A stretch of 64,000 nucleotides of DNA from Streptomyces sp. HPF1205. GTDB taxonomy: Bacteria; Actinomycetota; Actinomycetes; Streptomycetales; Streptomycetaceae. Under the pieces are notes generated by a model that was not told the origin of the DNA, made no database searches, and saw nothing but the letters and a program-made list of their open reading frames with translations. This document shows, piece by piece, positions 1 to 7,713 of the stretch. The stretch is from NCBI RefSeq assembly GCF_020400825.1, contig NZ_JAINVH010000005.1:1-64000 (forward strand), written 5' to 3'. A program made the translations under genes and the position numbers. Within the stretch, counting starts at the first letter, position 1, and the number at the start of each line of letters is the position of its first letter.

Positions 1-240
1 TGCGTCCTGGAAGGCCGAGACCAGCTTGATGCCGTGCGAGACGTCCTTGATCTCGTACTTGAGGACCGGCTTGCCGTCGGTGACGCAGAACTTCTGCGCG
101 TAGCCGAAGCTCTGGAACGTGACGGCCTTGGCTGCCTTGCCGCCTCCACCGCAGGCGCTCAGCAGTGCGGACGGCGCTGCCGTACCGGCGACCGCGACGC
201 TTGCTCGGACGAGCGCTCTGCGGTTCAGCTCCATGGCCAT
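1..240 (-). CDS. Tat-type lipoprotein of unknown function, 5' part only
   Basis: The gene reads leftward off the window edge, so only its first 80 codons are seen and none is a stop. The ATG at 240-238 has a GGAGG ribosome binding site at 255-251. The N-terminus has a twin arginine (NRRALV), a hydrophobic stretch and a lipobox LLSAC with the acylated cysteine at residue 30, then a Gly-rich linker; this is a lipoprotein signal, probably Tat exported. The mature part seen (VTFQSFGYAQKFCVTDGK) is not one I recognise. It shares an operator-bearing control region with the GH3-GH43-GH31 operon, so a role in sugar sensing or uptake is possible, but it does not look like a classical sugar ABC binding protein and that link is inference. 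Confidence 0.75.
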   Translation of the reverse strand, partial: MAMELNRRALVRASVAVAGTAAPSALLSACGGGGKAAKAVTFQSFGYAQKFCVTDGKPVLKYEIKDVSHGIKLVSAFQDA

Positions 241-278
241 GACGGGCCCGCCTCCAGTCGGTTTCCTGCCCGATCCTG

Positions 279-292
279 TCGAAGCGCTTCAA
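279..292. promoter_or_regulatory. LacI-type operator, copy 1
   Basis: TCGAAGCGCTTCAA contains the perfect palindrome GAAGCGCTTC (281-290) with the central CG expected of LacI-family operators. It lies between the divergent lipoprotein and GH3 genes and is repeated with one change at 424-437. The regulator itself is not in the window. Confidence 0.6.
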
Positions 293-302
293 TGCTGCGG
301 CG

Positions 303-331
303 ACACTAGCGACCGGCTACCGCTTCGACAA
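303..331 (-). promoter_or_regulatory. Candidate promoter of the leftward lipoprotein gene
   Basis: On the minus strand a -35 TTGTCG (331-326) and a -10 TAGTGT (308-303) are separated by exactly 17 nt. The start codon lies about 63 nt further on, and the LacI-type operator at 279-292 falls just downstream of the -10, a normal position for repression. Confidence 0.5.
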
Positions 332-423
332 GAGTTCGCGCAAGACATTTATGGCTGCTCGATCTTGCCCTGCCTGCGCTCCAGTGATCGGCTGTTGACA
401 TCGGGGCGGCTCGCATGTCAGCT

Positions 424-437
424 TCGAAGCGATTCAA
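424..437. promoter_or_regulatory. LacI-type operator, copy 2, at the GH3 operon
   Basis: TCGAAGCGATTCAA differs by one base from the copy at 279-292 and has the same orientation. A TTGACA -35 candidate lies just upstream at 395-400, so this box would sit over the -10/start region of the rightward operon. No convincing -10 was found. Confidence 0.55.
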
Positions 438-529
438 CGATCCTGGCCGCGCGGCCCCGGCTCGGCCCTGCCGCGTACGGTCACCGCCGGCCGTCGCCGA
501 CTGCCGAACCGTGCAAGGGGTTTGCCGCT

Positions 530-3502
530 GTGAGTACCGCCTCCGTGCCCGCCGAGCTGCCCTCCGACGGGCCCGCGCTGCCCGAGGAGCCGCCGTTCCG
601 CGATCCCGCGCTGCCGGTGGGCGAACGCGTGGCGGACCTGCTGTCGCGCCTGACCCTGGCCGAGAAGGTGGCGATGCTGCACCAGTACTCGCCCGCCGTG
701 CCGCGGCTGGGCGTCGGCGCCTTCCGCACCGGTTCCGAGGCGCTGCACGGGGTGGCCTGGCTGGGCGCGGCCACCACGTTCCCGCAGGCCGTGGGCCTGG
801 GAGCCACGTGGGACGAGGAACTGGTGCACGAGGTCGGCACCGCGACCGCCGTAGAACTGCGGGCATTCCACCACCACCGGGCGCCGGCGTCGGGCGAGGG
901 CCGGATCAGCCTGCAGGCGTGGGCGCCGGTGGTGAACCTGCTGCGCGACCCGCGCTGGGGCCGCAACGAGGAGGGGTACGCGGAGGATCCGCTGCTCACC
1001 GCGCGCCTGGCCGACGCCTTCTGCCGCGGGATGGCCGGGGACGACCCGCGCTACCTGCGGGCGGCGCCGGTGCTCAAGCACTTCCTGGCCTACAACAACG
1101 AGGACGACCGGTGCGTCACGTCCTCGGGGGTCAGGCCGCGGGTGCTGCACGAGTACGACCTGGCGGCCTTCCGGGCGCCGATCGCCTCCGGCGCGGCCAG
1201 CGGGGTGATGGCCGCGTACAACCTGGTCAACGGCCGCCCCTGCCACGTCAGTCCGCTCATCGAGGACGAGCTGCGGCGCTGGGCCGCGCCCACCGGGAAC
1301 GAGCTGTTCGTGGTCAGCGACGCCGAGGCGCCCTCCAACCTGGTCGACCCGGAGCACTACTTCGACGACCACGCCGCCTCGCACGCGGCCGCGCTGAAGG
1401 CCGGCATCGACAGCTTCACCGACCACGGCGAGGACAGCGCGGTCACCATCACCCGCATCACACAGGCCCTGGAGCGCGGCCTGCTCGACCCCGCGGACGT
1501 CGAGAAGGCGGTCCGCCGTCAGCTCGAACTGCGCTTCCGGCTGGGCGAGTTCGACCCGGACCTGGACCCGTACGCGGGCATCGGCTGGGACGTGGTCGAC
1601 AGCCCGGCGCACCGCGCGCTGGCCCTGCGGGCGGCGACGGAGTCGATCGTGCTGCTCAGGAACGACTCCGGGCTGCTGCCGCTGGCCGGAACGGGCCGGG
1701 TCGCGGTGGTCGGGCCGCTGGCGAAGGTGCTGTTCGAGGACTGGTACAGCGGCACCCAGCCGTACTCGGTCACGGCCGCGGCCGGGCTGGCGGAGGCGGT
1801 CGCGGCCCGGGGCGGCACCGTCACGACGGCCGAGGGCGTGGACCGGATCGCGCTGCGCGCCACCACGACGGGCGGCCTGCTCACCGCCACCGGTGACGCG
1901 GGCCTGCTGACGGTCGCGGCGCCCGGCGGAACCGAGGGGCCGGACGGGACCGGCGGGACCGACCTGACCGACGAGGCCGCGCTGTTCGACGTCTTCGACT
2001 GGGACCTCGGCGTGCTGACCCTGCGCAACGTGCGCACCGGCCGCTACGCCGGGCTCAACGACGAGGACGGCACCCTGACCGCCGACCGCGCGCAGCCCGG
2101 CGGCTGGGACGTCCACGAGACGTTCCGCCTGGAACCGCGGCCCGACGGCACGCTGCTCCTGCGCTCCGTCCTCACCGGCCGTTACGCGGCCCTCGACCCG
2201 GCCACCGGCGCGGTCACCGTCACCGCCGACGAGCCGGCGGCGGCCGAGCCGTTCGCCCGTACCGTGGTCCGCGACGGCACCGCCGAGGCCCTGGCCGCCG
2301 CCGAGGCCGCCGACGCGGTGGTCGTCGTCCTGGGCAACGACCCGCACATCAACGGCCGCGAGGCGCAGGACCGGGCCGGGATCACCCTGCCCCCGGCGCA
2401 GGAACGGCTGCTGCAAGCGGTCGCCGCGGTCCGCCCGGAAACGGTGCTGGTGGTGATGAGCAGCTACCCGTACGCGGTGGACTGGGCCGACCAGCACCTG
2501 CCCGCGGTGGTGTGGACCAGCCACGGCGGCCAGGAGACCGGCAACGGCCTGGCCCGCGTGCTGCTCGGCGACGCCGATCCGGCGGGCCGGCTGCCGCAGA
2601 CCTGGTACCGGGCCGACGACGTCCTGCCCGAGCGCCTCGACTACGACATCATCAAGGCCGGCTGGACCTACCAGTACCACCGCGACCGGCCCCTCTACCC
2701 CTTCGGCCACGGCCTGTCCTACACCCGCTTCGAGCACACCGGCCTGCGCCTGAGCTCCGCGCGGACCACCGCCGACGGCACGGTCACCGCAACCGTGACC
2801 GTCACCAACACCGGCGACCGCCCCGGCACCGAGACCGTCCAGCTGTACGTGCGCGCCCTCGGCGCCCGCTACGAGGCGCCGCTGCTCAAGCTCGCCGCCT
2901 ACCGCAAGGTCCGGCTCGCCCCCGGCGCGAGCGAGGACGTCGAGTTCACCCTCGACGCGGCCGAGGCGCTCGCGCACTGGTCCGTCGCCGAGGACGCCTT
3001 CACCGTCCACCCCGGCGCGTACCAGGTCCTGACCGCGCGTTCCGCCGGCGACATCACCGCCACCGCCGAACTGGCCGTCACCGGCCAGGACCCGGCCCCG
3101 CGTTCCGTCCTCGCGGGTCCCGTCCCGGCCACCGCCTTCGACGACTGGACCGGCGTCACCCTGACCGACGCCGATCCCACCCGCGGCGACGCCGTCACCC
3201 CCGCCGACCCCGGCGCGCCCGCCGGCCTGACCTACCGCGGCCTGGACCTGACCGGTGCCCGCCGGCTGAGCGCCGAGGTCTCCCGTACCGGCGCGGACGG
3301 CGAGGCGCGCCTGGAGGTGTGGGCGGACGCCGTGGGGTCCGGCGGCACGCTGCTGGCCGCCCTGGACGTGCCCGGCACCGGCGGCCGGTACTCCTGGACG
3401 ACCGTCACCACCGCCCTGGTCACCGAGGTCGGCGGTGTCCACAACCTCCACCTGACGCTGACCGGCGAACTGCGCCTGGCCTCCTTCGCCTTCACGGCCT
3501 GA
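530..3502 (+). CDS. GH3 family beta-xylosidase/beta-glucosidase with inserted beta-trefoil-like domain
   Basis: This 990-residue enzyme is read as a glycoside hydrolase family 3 exo-acting beta-glycosidase, removing xylose or glucose from the non-reducing end of oligosaccharides. I chose GTG at 530 because AAGGGG lies 9 nt upstream and the protein then begins at the conserved region; the open frame extends much further upstream without coding character. The GH3 barrel follows from about residue 30, with the nucleophile region LFVVSDAEAPS (Asp264). A segment near residues 440-570 (VLTLRNVRTGRYAGLN, LLLRSVLTGRYAAL) looks like an inserted fascin/trefoil-type domain. It is followed by the GH3 C-terminal domain, an Fn3-like domain (TVTVTNTGDRPGTETVQLYV) and a C-terminal CBM6-like jelly roll (GGVHNLHLTLTGELRL). 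There is no signal peptide, so it is cytoplasmic and acts on imported sugars. First gene of the GH3-GH43-GH31 operon. Xylosidase is favoured over glucosidase only by the neighbours. Confidence 0.9.
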   Translation: MSTASVPAELPSDGPALPEEPPFRDPALPVGERVADLLSRLTLAEKVAMLHQYSPAVPRLGVGAFRTGSEALHGVAWLGAATTFPQAVGLGATWDEELVHEVGTATAVELRAFHHHRAPASGEGRISLQAWAPVVNLLRDPRWGRNEEGYAEDPLLTARLADAFCRGMAGDDPRYLRAAPVLKHFLAYNNEDDRCVTSSGVRPRVLHEYDLAAFRAPIASGAASGVMAAYNLVNGRPCHVSPLIEDELRRWAAPTGNELFVVSDAEAPSNLVDPEHYFDDHAASHAAALKAGIDSFTDHGEDSAVTITRITQALERGLLDPADVEKAVRRQLELRFRLGEFDPDLDPYAGIGWDVVDSPAHRALALRAATESIVLLRNDSGLLPLAGTGRVAVVGPLAKVLFEDWYSGTQPYSVTAAAGLAEAVAARGGTVTTAEGVDRIALRATTTGGLLTATGDAGLLTVAAPGGTEGPDGTGGTDLTDEAALFDVFDWDLGVLTLRNVRTGRYAGLNDEDGTLTADRAQPGGWDVHETFRLEPRPDGTLLLRSVLTGRYAALDPATGAVTVTADEPAAAEPFARTVVRDGTAEALAAAEAADAVVVVLGNDPHINGREAQDRAGITLPPAQERLLQAVAAVRPETVLVVMSSYPYAVDWADQHLPAVVWTSHGGQETGNGLARVLLGDADPAGRLPQTWYRADDVLPERLDYDIIKAGWTYQYHRDRPLYPFGHGLSYTRFEHTGLRLSSARTTADGTVTATVTVTNTGDRPGTETVQLYVRALGARYEAPLLKLAAYRKVRLAPGASEDVEFTLDAAEALAHWSVAEDAFTVHPGAYQVLTARSAGDITATAELAVTGQDPAPRSVLAGPVPATAFDDWTGVTLTDADPTRGDAVTPADPGAPAGLTYRGLDLTGARRLSAEVSRTGADGEARLEVWADAVGSGGTLLAALDVPGTGGRYSWTTVTTALVTEVGGVHNLHLTLTGELRLASFAFTA

Positions 3503-3505
3503 CGG

Positions 3506-3539
3506 CGGCCCGACGCGGCTCCCGGCCCGACGCGGCTCC
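3506..3539. repeat. 17-bp tandem duplication between GH3 and GH43 genes
   Basis: The unit CGGCCCGACGCGGCTCC occurs twice back to back (3506-3522 and 3523-3539) and a third, degraded start follows. It lies in the 94-bp gap just after the GH3 stop codon. Confidence 0.8.
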
Positions 3540-3596
3540 CGGCCCGCGCGGGCCGCCCCGCCCGCACGCCCGGCCCGCACACTCCCCAGGACGGAC

Positions 3597-5132
3597 ATGA
3601 CCTTCTTCGACAACCCCGTGATCCCCGGCTTCAGCCCGGACCCGAGCATCTGCCGGGCCGGCGAGGACTACTACGTGGCGACCTCCAGCTTCGAGTACGT
3701 CCCCGGCGTCCCGCTGTGGCACAGCCGGGACCTGGTGCACTGGCGGCTGATCGGGCACGCCCTGGACCGGCCCGGGCAACTGGAGCTGACCGACGAAGTG
3801 CCCGCCTCCGCCGGGGTGTTCGCGCCGACGCTGCGGTACCACGACGGCCGGTTCTGGATGATCACTACCGTGGTGGGCGAGACGGGCACCTTCCTGGTGA
3901 CGGCGCGGGACCCGGCGGGCCCGTGGTCGGACCCGGTGCCGGTCGGCGTACCCGGCATCGACCCCGACCTGGCCTGGGACGAGGACGGCACCTGCTGGTG
4001 CCTGTACTCCCACGGCGGGATCCGCGCCGTGCGCATCGACCCGCACACCGGGAAGCTGCTGGGGGAGCCGGTCGCGGTGTGGTCGGGCACCGGCCTGCAG
4101 TACCCGGAGGGCCCGCACCTGTACCGGTTCGGCGGATGGTGGTACCTGCTGCTGTCGGAGGGCGGCACCGAACGCGGGCACGCGCTGTCGGTGGCCAGGG
4201 CCCGTACGCTGCCCGGCCCCTTCGAACCCCACCCGGCGAACCCGGTGCTGTCCCACCGCAGCACCGACCACCCCATCCAGAACACCGGCCACGGCGACAT
4301 GGTGCAGGCCCACGACGGCACTTGGTGGATGGTCCTGCTGGGCACCAGGCCGCGCGGCGACACGCCGCTTTACCACGGGCTGGGCCGGGAGACGTTCCTC
4401 GCGCCGGTGCGGTGGGAGGACGAGTGGCCGGTGCCCGGGCCGCTGGAGCTGCGCGCGCAGGCGCCCGCGCTGACCCCGCACCCCTGGCCGGCCGAACCGG
4501 CCAGGGACGACTTCGATGCCGGGACACTCGCCCCCTGCTGGGTGCAGCTGCGCCGGCCCGACCCCGAAGCGGTGCGCCTCGACGAGCGGCCGGGCCACCT
4601 GGTGCTGCACGCCCGCGGCGACAGCCTCGACAGGCCGGGCGCGACCTTCGTCGGACGGCGCCAGCGCGACCCCGACTGCAGCGCGCGCACACTGGCCGAC
4701 GTCTCCGAAGGCGGACGCGGCGGACTCGTGGCGCGCCTGGACGAGGCGCACCACTACCAGGTGGAGACGGGCGGCGGCACGGTCCGCGCGGTGGCCCGTA
4801 TCGGACCGCTGTCCTCGGTGGTCGCCGAACACCCCGTGCCCGCCGGGCCGGTGACCCTGCGGATCGACGTCACCACCACCGGCGTCCTGCCGCCCACGAT
4901 CACCTCCCGTACCGGCCCGGACGAGGCCGTCCCGGCCGGCCTGCGCGCCGGCGGCCCCGACACCCTCCGCCTCGGATACGAGACACCCGACGGCGACTTC
5001 CGCGTCCTCGCCGAACTCGACGGCCGCTACCTGACCACCGAGGTCGCCGGCGGGTTCACCGGCCGGGTCCTCGGCATGTACGCCACCGGGGGCAGCGCCG
5101 CCTTCGACTGGTTCGAACTGCGCCCCGCCTGA
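3597..5132 (+). CDS. GH43 family beta-xylosidase / alpha-L-arabinofuranosidase
   Basis: This 511-residue protein starts NPVIPGFSPDPSICRAGEDY, the hallmark of GH43 beta-xylosidases. The family's three catalytic acids are visible: Asp15 (SPDPS, general base), Asp122 (GIDPD, pKa modulator) and Glu171 (QYPEGPHL, general acid). An N-terminal five-bladed propeller is followed, from about residue 300, by the usual concanavalin-like beta-sandwich domain (DDFDAGTLAPCWVQLRRP onward), giving the normal length for the XynB-type subfamily. There is no signal peptide, so it should hydrolyse imported xylo- or arabinoxylo-oligosaccharides in the cytoplasm. It lies 94 bp after the GH3 gene and 57 bp before the GH31 gene, all co-directional, so co-transcription is likely. 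Confidence 0.93.
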   Translation: MTFFDNPVIPGFSPDPSICRAGEDYYVATSSFEYVPGVPLWHSRDLVHWRLIGHALDRPGQLELTDEVPASAGVFAPTLRYHDGRFWMITTVVGETGTFLVTARDPAGPWSDPVPVGVPGIDPDLAWDEDGTCWCLYSHGGIRAVRIDPHTGKLLGEPVAVWSGTGLQYPEGPHLYRFGGWWYLLLSEGGTERGHALSVARARTLPGPFEPHPANPVLSHRSTDHPIQNTGHGDMVQAHDGTWWMVLLGTRPRGDTPLYHGLGRETFLAPVRWEDEWPVPGPLELRAQAPALTPHPWPAEPARDDFDAGTLAPCWVQLRRPDPEAVRLDERPGHLVLHARGDSLDRPGATFVGRRQRDPDCSARTLADVSEGGRGGLVARLDEAHHYQVETGGGTVRAVARIGPLSSVVAEHPVPAGPVTLRIDVTTTGVLPPTITSRTGPDEAVPAGLRAGGPDTLRLGYETPDGDFRVLAELDGRYLTTEVAGGFTGRVLGMYATGGSAAFDWFELRPA

Positions 5133-5189
5133 ACGGACGCGCGAACCCACAGGACCTCCTCCTGACGAACGGAACGGAACGTAACCACG

Positions 5190-7511
5190 ATGAAGTTCAC
5201 CGACGGCTACTGGCTGCTGCGTCCCGGCGTCACCGCGCACTTCGCGGCCGACGTGGCCGACGCCGAGGTCGCCGACGACCGGATCACGCTGTCCGCGGCC
5301 GTCAAGCCGGTGCGCCACAGGGGCGACACCCTCAACGCCCCGCTGGTCACCGTCGAATGCTGGTCACCGGCCGAGGGCGTGATCGGCGTGCGGGCCACCC
5401 ACCACGCGGGCGACGGCCCCAAGAGCCCGTCGTTCGCACTGGCCGGCGGTGAGGGCCACGGCACCGCGATCCGCAAGGACTCGGCGCTGGAGCTCACCTC
5501 GGGCGAGCTGACGCTGCGGATCGACACCGAGCGGCCCTGGCGGCTGGAGTTCGCTGCCGACGGGCGGACCCTCACCAGCCTGGACGAGCGCAGCCTGGGC
5601 TTCGTGACCGACGCCGAGAACCGGCACTTCATGGTCGGCCGGCTCTCCCTCGGTGTCGGCGAGCACGTCTACGGGCTCGGCGAGCGCTTCACCCCGTTCG
5701 TCAAGAACGGCCAGAGCGTCGACATCTGGCAGGAGGACGGCGGCACCAGCAGCGAACAGGCCTACAAGAACGTCCCGTTCCACCTGAGCAGCCGCGGCTA
5801 CGGCGTCCTCGTCAACCACCCGGGCCGGGTGTCGTACGAGGTGGGCTCCGAACTGGTGGGCAAGGTCCAGTTCAGCGTCGAGGACCAGAGCGTCGAGTTC
5901 TACGTGGTGCACGGCCCCGGCCCCAAGGAGGTGCTGCGCCGCTACACCGCCCTGACCGGCCGCCCGGCGCTGCCGCCCGCCTGGTCCTTCGGCCTGTGGC
6001 TGTCGACGTCGTTCACCACGCAGTACGACGAGGCGACGGTCATGCGCTTCGTCGACGGCATGGCCGACGCCGAGATCCCGCTGAGCGTCTTCCACTTCGA
6101 CTGCTTCTGGATGCGCGCCTACCGGTGGAGCGACTTCACCTGGGACCCGGACGTCTTCCCGGACCCGGAGGGGCTGCTGGCCCGGCTCAAGGAGCGGGGC
6201 CTGCGGGTGTGCGTGTGGATCAACCCGTACATCGCCCAGAAGTCGGAGCTGTTCGCCGAGGGCGCGCGGCACGGCTACCTGGTGCGCCGGCCCGACGGCA
6301 GCGTGTGGCAGTGGGACCTGTGGCAGGCCGGCATGGGCCTGGTGGACTTCACCAACCCCGAGGCCAGGGCGTGGTTCGCCGGGAAGCTGCGGACGCTGCT
6401 CGACCAGGGCGTGGACTGCTTCAAGACGGACTTCGGCGAGCGCATCCCGGTCGACGTGCGCTGGCACGACGGCTCCGACCCGCAGCGCATGCACAACTAC
6501 TACACGCAGTTGTACAACGAGACGGTCTTCGACCTGCTGCGGGAGGTCAGGGGCGAGGGGGAGGCGGCCGTCTTCGCCCGCTCGGCGACCGTCGGCGGCC
6601 AGCGGATGCCCGTGCACTGGGGTGGCGACTGCGAGTCGACCTTCGAGGCGATGACCGAGTCGCTGCGCGGCGGACTGTCGCTGGGCATGTCCGGCTTCGG
6701 CTTCTGGAGCCACGACATCGGCGGCTTCGAGGGCACCCCCACACCCGAGGTCTTCAAGCGCTGGGTGCAGTTCGGCCTGCTGTCCTCGCACAGCAGGCTG
6801 CACGGCAGCAAGTCCTACCGCGTGCCGTGGGACTACGGCGAGGAGGCCGTCGCCGTCACCCGCGCCTTCACCCGGCTCAAGCACCGGCTGATGCCGTACC
6901 TGTTCGGTGCCGCGCGGCAGGCGCACGAGGCGGGCACCCCCGTGATGCGCGCCATGCCGCTGGAGTTCCCCGACGACCCCGCCTGCCGGCCGCTGGACCG
7001 GCAGTACATGCTCGGCGACGACCTGCTGGTCGCCCCGGTGCTGACCGACGACGGCACGGTCGAGTACTACGTGCCCGCCGGCACCTGGACCAACGTCCTG
7101 ACCGGCGCGCACGTCCAGGGCCCCGGCTGGCAGCGGGAGACGCACGGCTTCGACACGCTGCCGCTGCTGGCCAGGCCAGGCGCGGTGGTCCCCTACGGCT
7201 CCCACGACGACACACCGGTGTACGACTGGGCCGACGGCGTCACCTTGCGCGTGTACGAGCCCGCCGACGAGTCGGTGCGCGTGACGACCGTGCCCGCGCC
7301 GGACGGCAGCGGCCCGGACGTCACCTTCACCACCCGGCGCTCCGGTGACGCGATCGTCGTCGAGACCGACAGCGAGCGGCCCTGGAACGTGCTGCTGACG
7401 AACGCCGAGCCGGCCGCGGCGCAGCCGCCGGTCACCGCGGACACCCACCCCCTGGGCGCCCTGTACGCCTGCCCGGCGGGCACGCCCCGGCTGACCGTAC
7501 CGCTCCGCTGA
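5190..7511 (+). CDS. yicI: GH31 alpha-xylosidase (YicI type)
   Basis: This 773-residue protein matches Escherichia coli YicI in length and layout. YicI removes alpha-1,6-linked xylose from xyloglucan oligosaccharides (isoprimeverose units). The GH31 catalytic nucleophile is in FKTDFGE (Asp414) and the acid/base is in HWGGDCEST (Asp480). The N-terminal beta-sandwich, the (beta/alpha)8 barrel (FGLWLSTSFTTQYDE onward) and the C-terminal beta domains (MLGDDLLVAPVL) are all recognisable. It has no signal peptide and is cytoplasmic. It is the last gene of the operon and is followed by a strong hairpin terminator. With the GH3 and GH43 enzymes it would complete degradation of xylose-decorated oligosaccharides. 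Confidence 0.93.
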   Translation: MKFTDGYWLLRPGVTAHFAADVADAEVADDRITLSAAVKPVRHRGDTLNAPLVTVECWSPAEGVIGVRATHHAGDGPKSPSFALAGGEGHGTAIRKDSALELTSGELTLRIDTERPWRLEFAADGRTLTSLDERSLGFVTDAENRHFMVGRLSLGVGEHVYGLGERFTPFVKNGQSVDIWQEDGGTSSEQAYKNVPFHLSSRGYGVLVNHPGRVSYEVGSELVGKVQFSVEDQSVEFYVVHGPGPKEVLRRYTALTGRPALPPAWSFGLWLSTSFTTQYDEATVMRFVDGMADAEIPLSVFHFDCFWMRAYRWSDFTWDPDVFPDPEGLLARLKERGLRVCVWINPYIAQKSELFAEGARHGYLVRRPDGSVWQWDLWQAGMGLVDFTNPEARAWFAGKLRTLLDQGVDCFKTDFGERIPVDVRWHDGSDPQRMHNYYTQLYNETVFDLLREVRGEGEAAVFARSATVGGQRMPVHWGGDCESTFEAMTESLRGGLSLGMSGFGFWSHDIGGFEGTPTPEVFKRWVQFGLLSSHSRLHGSKSYRVPWDYGEEAVAVTRAFTRLKHRLMPYLFGAARQAHEAGTPVMRAMPLEFPDDPACRPLDRQYMLGDDLLVAPVLTDDGTVEYYVPAGTWTNVLTGAHVQGPGWQRETHGFDTLPLLARPGAVVPYGSHDDTPVYDWADGVTLRVYEPADESVRVTTVPAPDGSGPDVTFTTRRSGDAIVVETDSERPWNVLLTNAEPAAAQPPVTADTHPLGALYACPAGTPRLTVPLR

Positions 7512-7515
7512 GGAC

Positions 7516-7548
7516 GGGGCGGGCCCGCCCGATCGGGCGGGCCGCCCC
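7516..7548 (+). terminator. Hairpin terminator after the GH3-GH43-GH31 operon
   Basis: A GC-rich inverted repeat of about 16 bp with one bulged G begins 4 nt after the GH31 stop codon; its core, GCCCGCCCGATCGGGCGGGC, is a perfect palindrome. It could also stop the leftward RHS gene ending at 7714. Confidence 0.7.
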
Positions 7549-7713
7549 GCGCGGCCGACCACCCGCCGGCCTGCCCGTATGCCGAGGAGCGCCAGGCCCG
7601 TCGCGTCTGGAAGCTCACCATGGCCGGTCACCCGAGGAGTGGGACCGCCGCGGCCCCGCATACCCGGTGTGTGTGCAAACCAACAGAGGGGCTGTCGCGG
7701 TCGCGAGGCAGGG

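Noticed and set aside
434-3649. Very long leftward open frame opposite the GH3 gene
   Set aside because: It is the mirror frame of a high-GC gene; composition is Gly/Ala/Arg/Val-rich without motifs, and the sense strand encodes a clear GH3 enzyme.
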